A DNA stretch of 64,000 nt from Armatimonadota bacterium (GTDB lineage Bacteria > Armatimonadota > HRBIN16): the NCBI GenBank assembly GCA_026003195.1, contig BPGU01000002.1, forward strand, positions 806,001-870,000, in the 5' to 3' direction. Position numbers and translations under genes: made by a program. Below are positions 33,642-42,805 of the stretch, one piece after another. Numbering within the stretch: position 1 is the first letter of the stretch; every line of letters begins with the position of its first letter. The notes under the pieces were generated by a model, which ran no database searches, was not told the origin of the DNA, and saw only the letters and a program-made list of their open reading frames with translations.

Positions 33642-35808
33642 ATGTTACGACGATTTCCGTCTCTGCGCACACTGGCTACCGTGTGCATCCTGAGCCTCAG
33701 CGTGCAGGTGGCGGCTCCGCTCTTCGCCTCCTCCGACATGAGGGGGGGGGGGGGTAGAAAGGACAGTTTCCTCCCTTTCCACTGACAACAACCCCTCTTC
33801 TAGCAAACTGCTCGCCTGGACAAACGGGCTATGGAACCTCATCCTCTCCCATTTGCAATCGGGTGCACCACCCCTGCAACCTGCTCCGGGTTCCCCACAG
33901 CCCTGGCAACCTGCCTACCCCGTCTACAGCGGAGTGGTGAACATGACCATGACTAAGACTGAATCGCCCGTTGACTCTGCTATTAAGACAACGACAACAG
34001 ATGGGTTTACCGAGACTAGCGTGTTGTTACATCCGCGAGTTGTCACCACAGGTCAGGAAGTCAATATTCAGGCAATCTTTGCCAACGCTCCTACCGGATT
34101 TTTGACCGTCTCCTTCTCGTGCAGTGAAGGATACTTCCTCAATCCCGACGGAAGCATTACTTCGAGCGTCACTACCGGCACTTCTGGTCATACACTGCGC
34201 GGGTTCACTTTCTGGAGAAGCGCAGAGGCAACCTGGATAGCGCCTAAAGATCCGACAAAGGCAATTATTGTGGCAACTCTGCGATCTCCTGATGGAAATG
34301 AATGGTCCGTGAGGGGCTTAGTGGATGTCAGGGAGAAAGTTTCCCCATCCATACGCTGTGAAGCTGATCAGCCAGTGTGGGTAGCTTACCTGAGCAATGA
34401 GGAGAGGGTAAGGATAAGTATACGGCTTTACGACGAACACGGATTTCCATCTAAGAACGCAAAGGTACATATTACCACCGACCGCGGAGCGTTGGTGACA
34501 AAGCACTCTGTGCTTGGAAAGCGGGTAGTGTCTCGCTGGGAAGCAGTTGGTGAAACAGAAGGTCTACAGGACTACCGCCCAGTTGCTCGTGAAGAAACGG
34601 TTCTGAGGCAAGAGGAGAGGTACACTACTGCTCTAGATTGTCTTACTGACGAACAGGGAAACGTGATTCTGTATCTCGATCCACGTGGTCAATTCGGCGT
34701 AGCACATGTATCCGTACAGGCTGGTAGTACGGTGGAGACGTTACCCGTTATTCTCCTGTCTCCCGCTGGGCTACGCATGATGTTTTCCGGTGGCGAGCTG
34801 GCGTTTGCAGAACAACCTGAACTGATTAAGGTCATTCTGCTGGACGAATACGGCAGTCCGATAGCAAATGAACGTGTCACATTCCATGCCAGCATAGGGC
34901 TGGTAGAACCCGCCCAGCAACTAACAAATGTCAGCGGTGAGTGCACAGTTGCGCTTTATTCAGCTGGTGTCGATGGATATGCGACAGTCACCGCTAAGGC
35001 GATGGGGTACGTTGCAAAACACTACACCCGTGTGCGCGACCAGGTGTTCCTAACAAATCTACGAACGCTCAGCCTGCCGACCATCCGTATCGACGTATAT
35101 GCTCCCGCCGAGGTGCGACCAGCTGGAGCCGGTTTTCCAAGTTCGGAAACGCGTGGTACGGTGTTCGTAGTTGCTGATAATTCGCCAGCGATGCCACTAA
35201 GCATCTACGTGAGCGTCCAACCATTGCAGTACTCAGGGGGGCATCAACATCATTCTTCGCGACCTGCAGGTACTTGCACGCCTTGGCAAGGTATTCTTGT
35301 AGGAGGGTGGTCAACGACTTATGTCGCATCCACTATCTCTGGAGAGGAACAAATAAGGGTTATTCCGTCCGCTTCATTCCCTTTTAACCCGCAGCCCCAG
35401 ACTCCCGCTGGGAGGGTTCGAGTGCGGGTTCCGAACCTTCAAGATTTATCCCCTGGAGAGGGCTACACGCTGGTAGGGATAACAGCTACCCATCAAAGCA
35501 ACCACTGGGCTGCTTCAGATGTCATCACTAATCTGCAAAGCATCGCCCGAGACTTTCGGATAGAGTGTGGCTCTCAAAGCGGATACCTTGCTTTGAACTA
35601 CAACGACATTAGTCTGATTTGGGGTGGGTTGTTCGATATCCGGGCGGACTGGACGCCACCCCACCATGAGCATCGGCGTGGTAGAGAGATGGATTTCAGT
35701 AATGCAGATGACCTACCGCCTGCTTTACAGACCACACTGAGAAACATCATCCAGCGATATAGTGGGAGGGTACTCAATGAAGGCAATCACTGGCATGTAC
35801 GTTTTTAG
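33642..35808 (+). pseudogene. Secreted Ig-like/M15-type peptidase protein, frame broken at a G13 tract
   Basis: ATG 33642 (AGGAGGGGG upstream) begins a signal peptide (LRTLATVCILSLSVQVAAPLFA) that runs into 13 G and stops at 33785. One frame over, an open frame runs from the tract to 35808. With 12 or 15 G the two give one ~720-residue protein: two Big_1/invasin-like domains (e.g. VILLDEYGSPIANERVTF ... VDGYATVTAKAMG) and a C-terminal domain with HxxGxxxD (HRRGREMD) and EGNHWH, the zinc-binding pattern of M15 DD-peptidases. Either a phase-variable gene, a decayed one or an assembly error. Confidence 0.7.
33742..33754 (+). repeat. G13 homopolymer after a signal peptide
   Basis: Thirteen consecutive G, the longest homopolymer I see in the window, located about 34 codons into the reading frame, just after the predicted signal peptide. 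Confidence 0.92.
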
Positions 35809-36721
35809 CGCGATAGTTATCGTTTCTCTCGCCAACAGCCAACCGACAGCAGATGTCAACGTGGATCTGAAACGTCTACTGCAGCCCGCATCAACAATCC
35901 GCACAGGGGTAGTAGATAGGGTTGGTCGTATAGACTACGTGGCGCAAACGGGAGAGTACCGGATTACCTGGCGGGGAAACGATGGGCGCCTTTTGCAAAC
36001 AACCTATACGCCTGAGTGGAGAGCCAAGGTGACGCTCATTGCATCTGTAGAAAGGCTCCAAGATAGCACGTGGCGCTATACCTACACCATACACAACCTC
36101 CCTCGCAGCCCCCATAACATTGTTGCCATTTACGTGACCACCGATGACGCTGAGCCTGTGCGGACACTGGCGCAGAAAGGTTGGAGATTTACCGGGGTAC
36201 CTCAGACTCACAAGGGGCAAGCCTTTAGTTTTTGCGTAGACCCTGCTTCAGAGCCATACGCTCCGCTGGCAGCGGGGCAGCAAGTATGTTTCCAGCTGAT
36301 TAGCAAGCATCCACCAGCGGTTGGAACCTGCTTTGTGAGCTCAGATGCTCCATTGATACGTGTTCCAGAAGAGATGCCGTCTGTTTTGGCGGACAGACTA
36401 CCGCTTGGCTTGGATGGTGGATTGCGAGGTTACACATTGTCACCATCCCGGAGGTTATCGGCGGAGAGTTTCAGGACACACTGGCGCGCTGCAATAGACG
36501 CCGGGTGGGTTGGAGATAAGCAACTGGCGAGTCGTCTCACCATGTACGTAGAGCGAACAGTGGCGGCGTTGCAGAGTGGGCACAGGTTACGAGCGCAGAA
36601 CGCTCTCGCGACTATCCAGCAGCTAGCCCTGGAGTACAACGAAAAGTTAGAACCTGAAGCGAAAGTGCTGTTGTTACAAAGCCTTCCGTACCTGGTGCAC
36701 CGTGCAGGCAGTACACACTGA
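35777..36721 (+). CDS. Secreted protein with FIMAH-like C-terminal helical domain
   Basis: 314 residues from ATG 35777 (GGAGGG 8 nt upstream), overlapping the end of the preceding gene by 32 bp. Signal peptide GMYVFSAIVIVSLANS. The central part is beta-rich (TWRYTYTIHNLPRSPHNIVA, CFQLISKHPPAVGTC). The C-terminal ~70 residues (LASRLTMYVERTVAALQSGH, then NALATIQQLALEYNEK) resemble the FIMAH helical domain seen in secreted proteins. Function unknown. The overlap suggests co-translation with the M15-type protein. Confidence 0.7.
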   Translation: MKAITGMYVFSAIVIVSLANSQPTADVNVDLKRLLQPASTIRTGVVDRVGRIDYVAQTGEYRITWRGNDGRLLQTTYTPEWRAKVTLIASVERLQDSTWRYTYTIHNLPRSPHNIVAIYVTTDDAEPVRTLAQKGWRFTGVPQTHKGQAFSFCVDPASEPYAPLAAGQQVCFQLISKHPPAVGTCFVSSDAPLIRVPEEMPSVLADRLPLGLDGGLRGYTLSPSRRLSAESFRTHWRAAIDAGWVGDKQLASRLTMYVERTVAALQSGHRLRAQNALATIQQLALEYNEKLEPEAKVLLLQSLPYLVHRAGSTH

Positions 36722-36771
36722 CCAGGTTGCGAAAGAATACCTGAAAAATAGTATCAAACTTGCCTGTCTTC

Positions 36772-37572
36772 TGCGGTGCTGGTGATCTGGCAGAGCAGCA
36801 GAAGCCGCTGGAAGGTGGCAGCTGGACGACGAGTGCCTTGTATCTGCAGGGCATCTCTCTGGTACGTCGAAACAGTGAGTGGCATCACTTTGACCCGTTA
36901 GGCAGAGAAACCTAACCCCCCTGCCCCCCTTCCCTACAAGGGAAGGGGGCGTCCGACGTGCGGCTCCCCTCTCCTTGTAGGAGAGGGGATGGGGGAGAGG
37001 TTGACCAACCAGGCATCGCGGAAGTGATGAGGAACATGTCGGCATCAGTGGTCAGCCACAACCTGTACGACGTGTTTGGGGTGTTGCGGTATGGGCAGGG
37101 CAGTGCGGAAACGCCGTGGAGGTGGGAGGATGTACAGCTCGCGGAGGAAGGGTTAAGGCACCTTTCAAGCGGTCTATATACCGTGCCCGGAGTCGGCGTC
37201 CCCACGCTTTGGTTACCAGCTGTGCACACAAAGGATCCTTGTGAGGTGTTCTTAGACGCGTGCTTACAGGCGGCGGCTGCTGCTCTTGCAACATGCTTAG
37301 CCACGGTTGCGACGCTATGGCTGGACTGTATGAAAGGCTGGCTGCGATATATCCTGCCGCCCCTAGTCGAGGCTTGTCTGAAACGCTGCACGTTTTTGGC
37401 TGCTATGTCGGCAGCGATGTGTCTAGTAATCCACGCCGGTTCTGTGGGTATATGCTGGATGCTGTATCGGGAGTGCGTAAGTCAACGAGGCTCGTCAAGG
37501 GTATCGCTCCTCCTAGCATCAACAGTGCCAATCCGCCCCGATTTGCGGTACCGCTTGTCATGCCGCAACTGA
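36772..37572 (+). pseudogene. RHS core/tip cassette A, split by a hairpin element
   Basis: The RHS core reads LAEQQKPLEGGSW ... LYLQGISLVRR ... WHHFDPLG to 36904. It is then interrupted by a 106-bp element with a stop (RET*) and resumes as GIAEVMRNMSASVVSHNLYD and VFGVLRYGQGSAETPWRW, followed by a unique tip. The tip (EDVQLAEEGLRHLSSGLYTV, then a Cys- and Ala-rich membrane-seeking part with FLDACLQAAAAALATCLA and ACLKRCTF) ends at 37572. The core fragment has no start, so this looks like a displaced orphan toxin tip. A frame change near 37450 cannot be excluded. Confidence 0.6.
36905..37010 (+). mobile_element. 106-bp hairpin (MITE-like) element in cassette A
   Basis: Two back-to-back hairpins (CCCCTTCCCT/AGGGAAGGGG and CCCCTCTCCT/AGGAGAGGGG) sit inside imperfect outer inverted repeats (AACCTAACCCCC against GGGGGAGAGGTT). 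It is flanked by AGGCA on both sides, which appears once in uninterrupted cassette B, so a 5-bp target duplication is likely. Confidence 0.65.
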
Positions 37573-37758
37573 TGGGTGGTTCGGGCAAGCTAGGCACGGA
37601 GCATTTACGAAGGACAAGCGCCCGTTGGTGGTAAAGGGCGGCGATATTTTGACACTGGGCAGAAGTGCTGGATTAATCTGTCGCTACTAACGACAAGAAA
37701 TCCATCAATTCCGGCACTTCTGTCACAGCTAGTGTTTTTGGTATAGGAGGTAAACGCG

Positions 37759-38493
37759 ATGTTCAAAAATGATGCACCTTCTAGTCAGGTCAGTCAAGTG
37801 GGCACTCGTGCTTCTAGAGCGAGGAGATTTGTGTGGATGTCTCGGCTAACCATCTTGTCGATACTGCTGTTTCTGCTGGCTTCCTATTTTGCCGTAAATG
37901 CCATCAGTGCGATATTGAGCGCTACGGTTGTATGGTACTTCGCATCAGGCGGATACGACCAGGCTGTAATCAACGCAGACAGGACCTACTGGTGGTGTAC
38001 ACTGTGGAAAGCGCCCTTCGCTTGGGTAGGGCGGAAGGAGAAGTATGCAGACCCGAAATGGCAAGCGATAGCATTGAAGGGGATGGCACTGTTCCGCAAA
38101 GGAAGCATTAAAGAAGCATATCCTTATCTGTCGTATGCTGCGGTGCATGGTTCTCCGTATATGTCCAACTATCCTCTATTAGGAGACCTCTTCTTGGAAG
38201 CAGGGGTTGCTGGTATCCATCTAGGCTACTATGAAGAAGCGGTTATATACCTTCGCCGAGCAGTCCAGCAAAGCAGTCGCACTGCGGAAGCGTATTTTTA
38301 CCTTGGTGAAGCGCTGATACGCGTGGATGCTGTCAAAGGTGCGAAGGAGGCTTGGCGTAAGGCTATCGAGGAGGGAAAAGAGCCTTGGAAGAGTAAAGCT
38401 TCCAATCGTCTACGCCTGTTAGGAAAACCCCGGCGAGTCGTTAATGGCGTGTTGCACAGTGAACAGTTGAAGCCCCAATCTTCTAGGGATTGA
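37759..38493 (+). CDS. Membrane-anchored TPR-like protein (candidate cassette A partner)
   Basis: 244 residues. ATG 37759 follows AGGAGG. An N-terminal basic region and one hydrophobic segment (LTILSILLFLLASYFAVNA) precede helical repeats (WQAIALKGMALFRKGSIKEA, then EAVIYLRRAVQQSS and AEAYFYLGEALIRVDAVKGA) of tetratricopeptide type. It follows the cassette A tip by 186 bp and its stop overlaps the first codon of cassette B (TTGA). By position it could be an immunity or adaptor protein (inference). Confidence 0.65.
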   Translation: MFKNDAPSSQVSQVGTRASRARRFVWMSRLTILSILLFLLASYFAVNAISAILSATVVWYFASGGYDQAVINADRTYWWCTLWKAPFAWVGRKEKYADPKWQAIALKGMALFRKGSIKEAYPYLSYAAVHGSPYMSNYPLLGDLFLEAGVAGIHLGYYEEAVIYLRRAVQQSSRTAEAYFYLGEALIRVDAVKGAKEAWRKAIEEGKEPWKSKASNRLRLLGKPRRVVNGVLHSEQLKPQSSRD

Positions 38494-39182
38494 AAGCCCT
38501 GTATCTGCAGGGCATCTCTCTGGTACGTCGAAACAGTGAATGGCATCACTTTGACCCATTAGGCACAGCGGGGGTGATCACGAACGGCAGCGCAACGGTC
38601 ATCAGCAACAATCTGTATGATGTGTTCGGGGTGTTACGGTATCAGCAGGGCAGTGCGGAAACGCCGTGGAGGATGGAAGTAGCCTACACAGATGTGGAAT
38701 CTTTACTCAGCGCAAACGGGGGGATGTTCATACTCACGAGGTCATTCCAGACAACGAGGTGGTTTCGATGGAGCTGGAAGTGGCCTCCGTTCAGAATGCG
38801 AACGCCTCGGTGGTTATATCCGCCACGAGGGTTCTGGTATGGGGTTTGCCTTGCATCGTGCGGCGTGGTTATTTGGGATCTGTTAGCGAATTACCGAAGC
38901 TCATGTGCCGGGCTCGAAAATTTCACTGCCCGCCTTCACTGTGCACTGTGTACCACGTGGCGAAGAGGAGGCGGCATGCAAGTCGCCATACAAGGCTGCG
39001 GAGGATGTTTGTGCGGGCTTTTCGGCGGTGGCTTGGTTGGTGGTTTTCTATGCGGTTGGATAACAGCTGGGTTGATGGAGGTACTGTGCGCTACATATCC
39101 TCAACCAGAGCCACCCCCTGTACCACATTACCCGCAGCCGTACCCGGGTCCTGTGCCCATGCCACCTTACGGCCCGATTTAG
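38490..39182 (+). CDS. RHS core/tip cassette B (uninterrupted core, Gly/Cys-rich tip, Pro-rich end)
   Basis: 230 residues in one frame. The core ALYLQGISLVRRNSEWHHFD, PLGTAGVITNGS and NNLYDVFGVLRYQQGSAETP is intact. The tip contains CGGCLCGLFGGGLVGGFLCG and ends in a Pro-rich tail (YPQPYPGPVPMPPYGP). Other frames are also open across 38666-39283, so the exact reading in 38690-38880 is uncertain. The only start is TTG 38490, overlapping the upstream stop, with no good ribosome-binding site, so independent translation is doubtful. Confidence 0.5.
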   Translation: MKALYLQGISLVRRNSEWHHFDPLGTAGVITNGSATVISNNLYDVFGVLRYQQGSAETPWRMEVAYTDVESLLSANGGMFILTRSFQTTRWFRWSWKWPPFRMRTPRWLYPPRGFWYGVCLASCGVVIWDLLANYRSSCAGLENFTARLHCALCTTWRRGGGMQVAIQGCGGCLCGLFGGGLVGGFLCGWITAGLMEVLCATYPQPEPPPVPHYPQPYPGPVPMPPYGPI

Positions 39183-39374
39183 AGACATGTGAGACACTAA
39201 ACTGCAGGACAGGAGGCTGTGCAATCTGTAGAGGTTCTTGGATGCGGATGACCTTCTGGTACTTCTCCTGTCCTGCGCACTAGAATACGGCTAGCGAAAC
39301 GGTAAACGTCTTTGCCGGGTCGCATAGCACGTGGTTCAAGTACCAGTTTGGTAGATGCGGAGGAGGTGCCCCGT

Positions 39375-39806
39375 ATGAGGCGAGTTATGCGCCTTATTGT
39401 CGAAACCGCAGGAGCACTTGCCCTGGTGAATTATCAGTCTCACGTGCTCTTGACAGTCCTGAACTCGCCATCGATACCATGTGAGTATGTTCGTAGCTAT
39501 AGCACAGGGTCTATGGTAGCAGCTGTCTTAGGCTACTTGATGTGGGGAGAGGAATCGCGCAGGCGTGAGGCTTTAGGGGGATGCGCAGATGAAAGGCCTG
39601 TATGGCTGTTCTTATGTGTATTTTTGTTGGGTCTGGTCATCTCTGTTGCTTGCATGTTAGCGCCGGGCACCTCACTCAATTCTCTGTGGCTCAAGGGGGT
39701 TTGTGCGCTATCCATTTTGGGACATCAGTTATGTGTCTGGATACTGTGGTGCATATGTGCAATTGTATTCCAATGGAGGCAAAAACCGTCCGGTGAACCA
39801 GTATAA
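39375..39806 (+). CDS. Small polytopic membrane protein (candidate cassette B partner)
   Basis: 143 residues from ATG 39375, chosen because GGAGGAGGTG ends 6 nt upstream. About four hydrophobic helices (around VETAGALALVNYQ, STGSMVAAVLGYLMW, PVWLFLCVFLLGLVISVACML and CVWILWCICAIVFQW). No family is recognised. It follows the cassette B tip and precedes cassette C, which fits an immunity gene against a membrane-acting tip, but this is inference. Confidence 0.65.
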   Translation: MRRVMRLIVETAGALALVNYQSHVLLTVLNSPSIPCEYVRSYSTGSMVAAVLGYLMWGEESRRREALGGCADERPVWLFLCVFLLGLVISVACMLAPGTSLNSLWLKGVCALSILGHQLCVWILWCICAIVFQWRQKPSGEPV

Positions 39807-39871
39807 AAAGCCTTCGTGTTTGGTCTCTTTTGTGCTGAAACGGCTTCAGCTGTAGACACGGCTGGATAGAC

Positions 39872-40619
39872 GGCAGCTGGACGACGAGTGCCCTGTATTT
39901 GCAGGGCATCTCTCTGGTACGTCGAAACAGTGAGTGGCATCACTTTGACCCGTTAGGCAGAGAAACCTAACCCCCCTGCCCCCTTCCCTACAAGGGAAGG
40001 GGGCGTCCGACGTGCGGCTCCCCTCTCCTCGCAGGAGAGGGGACGGGGGAGAGGTTGACCAACCAGGCATCGCGGAAGTGATGAGGACATGTCGGCATCA
40101 GTGGTCAGCCACAACCTGTACGACCTGTTCGGGGTGTTACGGCATCAGCAGGGCAGTGCGCAGACGCCGTGGAGACTATTTGGGTACGCGCAAGTGGAGG
40201 AGGAGATGCTCTATGTCGGGACTTTTCTCCTCCAAAGAGACCGTCCCGTCCTGCGTCCGATGTCCGTGCTCACCTGGCTTATAGGCTGCGCAGCAATATG
40301 TGGCTTGCTTCTGTGGCGACTGCTGAAATTCTGGGATGCGTGCAAGGTGGAATGCTTCGGGCAGGACGGAGCAAACTGGATATACTGCATGGCAAGCTGC
40401 CTTCTGAGAAAGGTTTGCAAAGAGGGGCTGGATGGTCCGATATCGCAGGCACTGTGTATGGCGTGTGGAGGTTGCATAGTTGCTTCGTTACCTGTCCTCA
40501 AACCGGCGCCTGTACCTATACCAGTGCCTGTACCAATACCTGGACCTGTTCCTATACCGATACCTCCTTGTTTTGCGTATGGAGGTGTTGTCCCTGCGAG
40601 GGCATGTGCTATGAGGTAA
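39872..40619 (+). pseudogene. RHS core/tip cassette C, split by a hairpin element and a 1-nt deletion
   Basis: The core begins at GSWTTSALYLQG (39872), is cut by the same 105-bp element (39960-40064) with stop, and resumes with one A fewer than cassette A (ATGAGGACATG against ATGAGGAACATG), causing a frameshift. A frame opening at ATG 40089 reads NNLYD-like core (SHNLYDLFGVLRHQQGSAQT) and a tip with a hydrophobic helix (LIGCAAICGLLLWRLLKFW), several Cys, CMACGGC and a Pro-rich stretch (PIPVPVPIPGPVPIPIPP) to 40619. Confidence 0.6.
39960..40064 (+). mobile_element. 105-bp hairpin element in cassette C
   Basis: Nearly identical to the element in cassette A, at the same RHS codon, with AGGCA on both sides (39955-39959 and 40065-40069). 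Confidence 0.65.
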
Positions 40620-40689
40620 GCTGTTTTCTCATCGCCACGAAACGGAGGGGGCTCCCCTCCGCGTGAAAGCTCACGCTAGGAGGTGAATG

Positions 40690-41091
40690 ATGTCCTTCCT
40701 GCTCGACATACTGATATGGACAGTCAGTTTCGCCGTGTTGCTTATGGTCATCGCATTCTTTATCTCGTGGGCAAACTATAACGCCTCTGTTGAAGCACGC
40801 TCCAACAGGGAGCTGCTTATGAAAATCCTGAACCTTTCTGTACTACCTCTTGGGGTCCTGCTGTTTTCTGCACTGTTCACGGCTGATTTTCGACGTGTGT
40901 ATTACCCCCCTGGAACACCTAAGTGGATTGCTATATGGCCAGCCTTTCAAGTGACAGCTTTTATCACAGTGCACCATTACCTGCTCCCGCTCATGTTGTA
41001 TCTATGGTGCATTGGTATGCTTTTTTGGAAACTTCGCCGAACGAATGGACGAGTACAGCATGGTGGCAATGAGACAAGCCAGCAAAGCTGA
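40690..41091 (+). CDS. Small membrane protein (candidate cassette C partner)
   Basis: 133 residues from ATG 40690 (AGGAGG ends 6 nt upstream; ATG 40687 is too close). Three hydrophobic helices (ILIWTVSFAVLLMVIAFFI, LSVLPLGVLLFSALF, LLPLMLYLWCIGMLFW). No family is recognised. It lies 70 bp behind the tip of cassette C and 28 bp before the core of cassette D. Its shape is that expected of an immunity protein against a membrane-targeting tip. Confidence 0.65.
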   Translation: MSFLLDILIWTVSFAVLLMVIAFFISWANYNASVEARSNRELLMKILNLSVLPLGVLLFSALFTADFRRVYYPPGTPKWIAIWPAFQVTAFITVHHYLLPLMLYLWCIGMLFWKLRRTNGRVQHGGNETSQQS

Positions 41092-41119
41092 TCACGAGCT
41101 GCGTATTGGTGCCAACGCC

Positions 41120-41386
41120 TGGCATCACTCTGACCCGCTGGGCACGGCAGGGGTGATCACGAACGGCAGTGCACAGGTGGTGAGCAACAACCTGTATGAC
41201 CTGTTCGGGGTGTTGCGGTATCAGCAGGGCAGTGCGCAAACGCCGAGGAGGTGGAGAAGTACGAACTTGGCGGAGGAGTGGCTTGTCTCCTTACATGGTT
41301 CGTTCGCCTTACCTAAGGTCGGACTAACTGCTGGAGGTTTTCTACTGCGGGGTATTCCCAGAGGTGTTGCTATCTGCTTGATCTAA
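41120..41386 (+). pseudogene. RHS core/tip cassette D, short
   Basis: A clean core begins at WHHSDPLGTAGVITNGS and continues NNLYDLFGVLRYQQGSAQTP to a tip of ~45 residues (STNLAEEWLVSLHGSFALPK, GLTAGGFLLRGIPRGVAIC) that ends at 41386. No hairpin element is present. The missing N-terminal core and very short tip suggest a truncated remnant. The open frame extends upstream through the previous gene without a usable start. Confidence 0.55.
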
Positions 41387-41481
41387 GCATGGCGAGAGGT
41401 CAATCGCCCGGACTGTGGCAGGGGATTTCCTGAGGATATAGTGGGTGATAGGCACTTACAGTTCGTGAACTGGCTCCAGGC

Positions 41482-41691
41482 ATGAGCGAGCATGAGGTCG
41501 TGCAGGCAATCGGTCCACCCGATGCGGTCTACGAACCTTCACAGGAGAAGGAAGTCTATCGAACATACGTCACGAAGCCGCTTATACCCTCCAAAGGGCA
41601 GATGTGGACATACGATATATGGATGTACCGACTGGTAGTCCATTTCGGCAAGGACCACCGGGTAGCTTATGTAGTGCTGACGTATACATAA
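41482..41691 (+). pseudogene. BamE/SmpA-OmlA-like fragment
   Basis: 69 residues: LAPGMSEHEVVQAIGPPDAV followed by YRTYVT and YRLVVHFGKDHRVAYVVLTY, the helix-turn and beta strands of the SmpA/OmlA fold found in outer-membrane lipoproteins. The usual signal peptide and lipobox are absent and an in-frame TAG lies 13 codons upstream, so the N-terminus is lost. No ribosome-binding site precedes the ATG. Confidence 0.5.
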
Positions 41692-41787
41692 GATGAAGGA
41701 TATTGTCGGGACATCCTTCCTAGTGTTTTGTCAAGGCTTAAAATGGTGATAGGGATTTCGCTGTCCCAGGTGGCTCAACCTTCCTTT

Positions 41788-42060
41788 CGTCATGCCGAGC
41801 GTCAGCGAAGCATCTCACGGTATCCCTGTCATGCTGAACGGAGTGAAGCATCTCGGAGATTCTTCAAGAACGACACGGGTGCCAGACCAACCCCTCCGTC
41901 CCCTCTCCGACGAGGAGAGGGCGGTCGTAGTTCCCCCGTCCCGCGCAGGGAAGGGGGCAGGGGGTTCGGAAGGACACCAACGGCTCGGAGGGAGCCTGGC
42001 CCTCCAGAGCGTTGATAGCCAGCGCAGGCTGGCTTCGTTTGAAAGGAAACGGCTTGAGCT
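41788..42060. repeat. Intergenic repeat patch: GTCATGCTGAAC-type repeat and reversed hairpin element
   Basis: Two tandem GTCATGC[CT]GA-CG-AG-GAAGCATCTC units (41789-41865) belong to a dispersed repeat type seen in many bacterial genomes. At 41884-41970 lies a diverged, inverted copy of the RHS hairpin element (CCCCTCTCC GACG GGAGAGGG, then CCC-GCGCAGGGAAGGGGG). A GGCTCGGAGGGAGCCTGGCCCTCC repeat (41979-42005) follows. I see no gene between 41692 and 42135. Confidence 0.6.
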
Positions 42061-42135
42061 GTGAGCAGGAGAATGGTTGCCTTTGCGACGTGGCGACAGT
42101 TGTGATATAGTTCCATAGTGAGGAGGCTTCACGCA

Positions 42136-42607
42136 ATGATCCCTGTACGGGTGTACGCTGATAGCTCCGTGTTTGGCGGCTGCTTTGACGAAGAGTTTCA
42201 GGAGCCCTCAGAGCGCTTCTTCGCCGGTGTGCGGGCTGGCAGGTTCGTGCTCGTCACGTCCCCGCTGGTGAGTCAGGAACTCACCTTCGCCCCTGACCCG
42301 GTACAGGCTCTGTATGACAGCCTGTTGGAGCAAATGGAGATTGTGCCTGTTACCGAAGAGGCGGAGTCTCTACAGCAAGCGTATCTTCAGGCTGGGGTAG
42401 TTCCCGCTTCGGCTCAGATGGATGCGTTGCACGTAGCACTGGCTACGGTGTCGGGGTGTGCTCTCATCGTCAGCTTGGAACTTTCGCCATATCGTGCACT
42501 TTCGACGCATGGCGCAATATAATCTGGTAAACCTCAGCCGGGGTTATCCCCAGGTGGGCATCTTCTCGCCTCTGGAGGTGATTGAGTATGAAGACGAAGA
42601 GCTTTGA
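42136..42607 (+). pseudogene. PIN-domain toxin gene with a 1-nt frameshift
   Basis: ATG 42136 (AGGAGG 10 nt upstream) reads MIPVRVYADSSVFGG through DALHVALATVSGCALIVS. At 42475-42476 (CTTGG instead of CTGG) the frame slips. In the next frame the typical PIN ending continues (NFRHIVHFRRMAQYNLVNLS, YPQVGIFSPLEVIEYEDEEL) to 42607. Removing one T restores a ~156-residue protein. It is followed, with 20-bp overlap, by its likely partner. Inactivated toxin or sequencing error. Confidence 0.75.
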
Positions 42608-42764
42608 TTGTGTTCGCATGAAGAGAGAGGGGGCAGAGCGGCTGCGACGGCAGCTGGAGTCTTTGACGCCAGAGGAACGGCGTGTTTTTTGGGAGGAACG
42701 GTATCAACGGCTACGGGAACGACAGCAGCAACGCAAACAGAACAAGGTTTCACAAAGCGGGTAG
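42588..42764 (+). CDS. Partner of the PIN toxin (antitoxin-like, DCVxMKxxGAE type)
   Basis: 58 residues from ATG 42588, overlapping the restored PIN frame by 20 bp. The pattern (SFDCVRMKREGAERLRRQLE then LTPEERRVFWEERYQRLRER) matches small helical proteins found behind this PIN group in many genomes, probably the antitoxin. It is charged and has no membrane segment. Confidence 0.65.
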   Translation: MKTKSFDCVRMKREGAERLRRQLESLTPEERRVFWEERYQRLRERQQQRKQNKVSQSG

Positions 42765-42805
42765 TGCAGGGAATAGCGCAAAGACTACCTGAACGGGGTG
42801 CGGCG

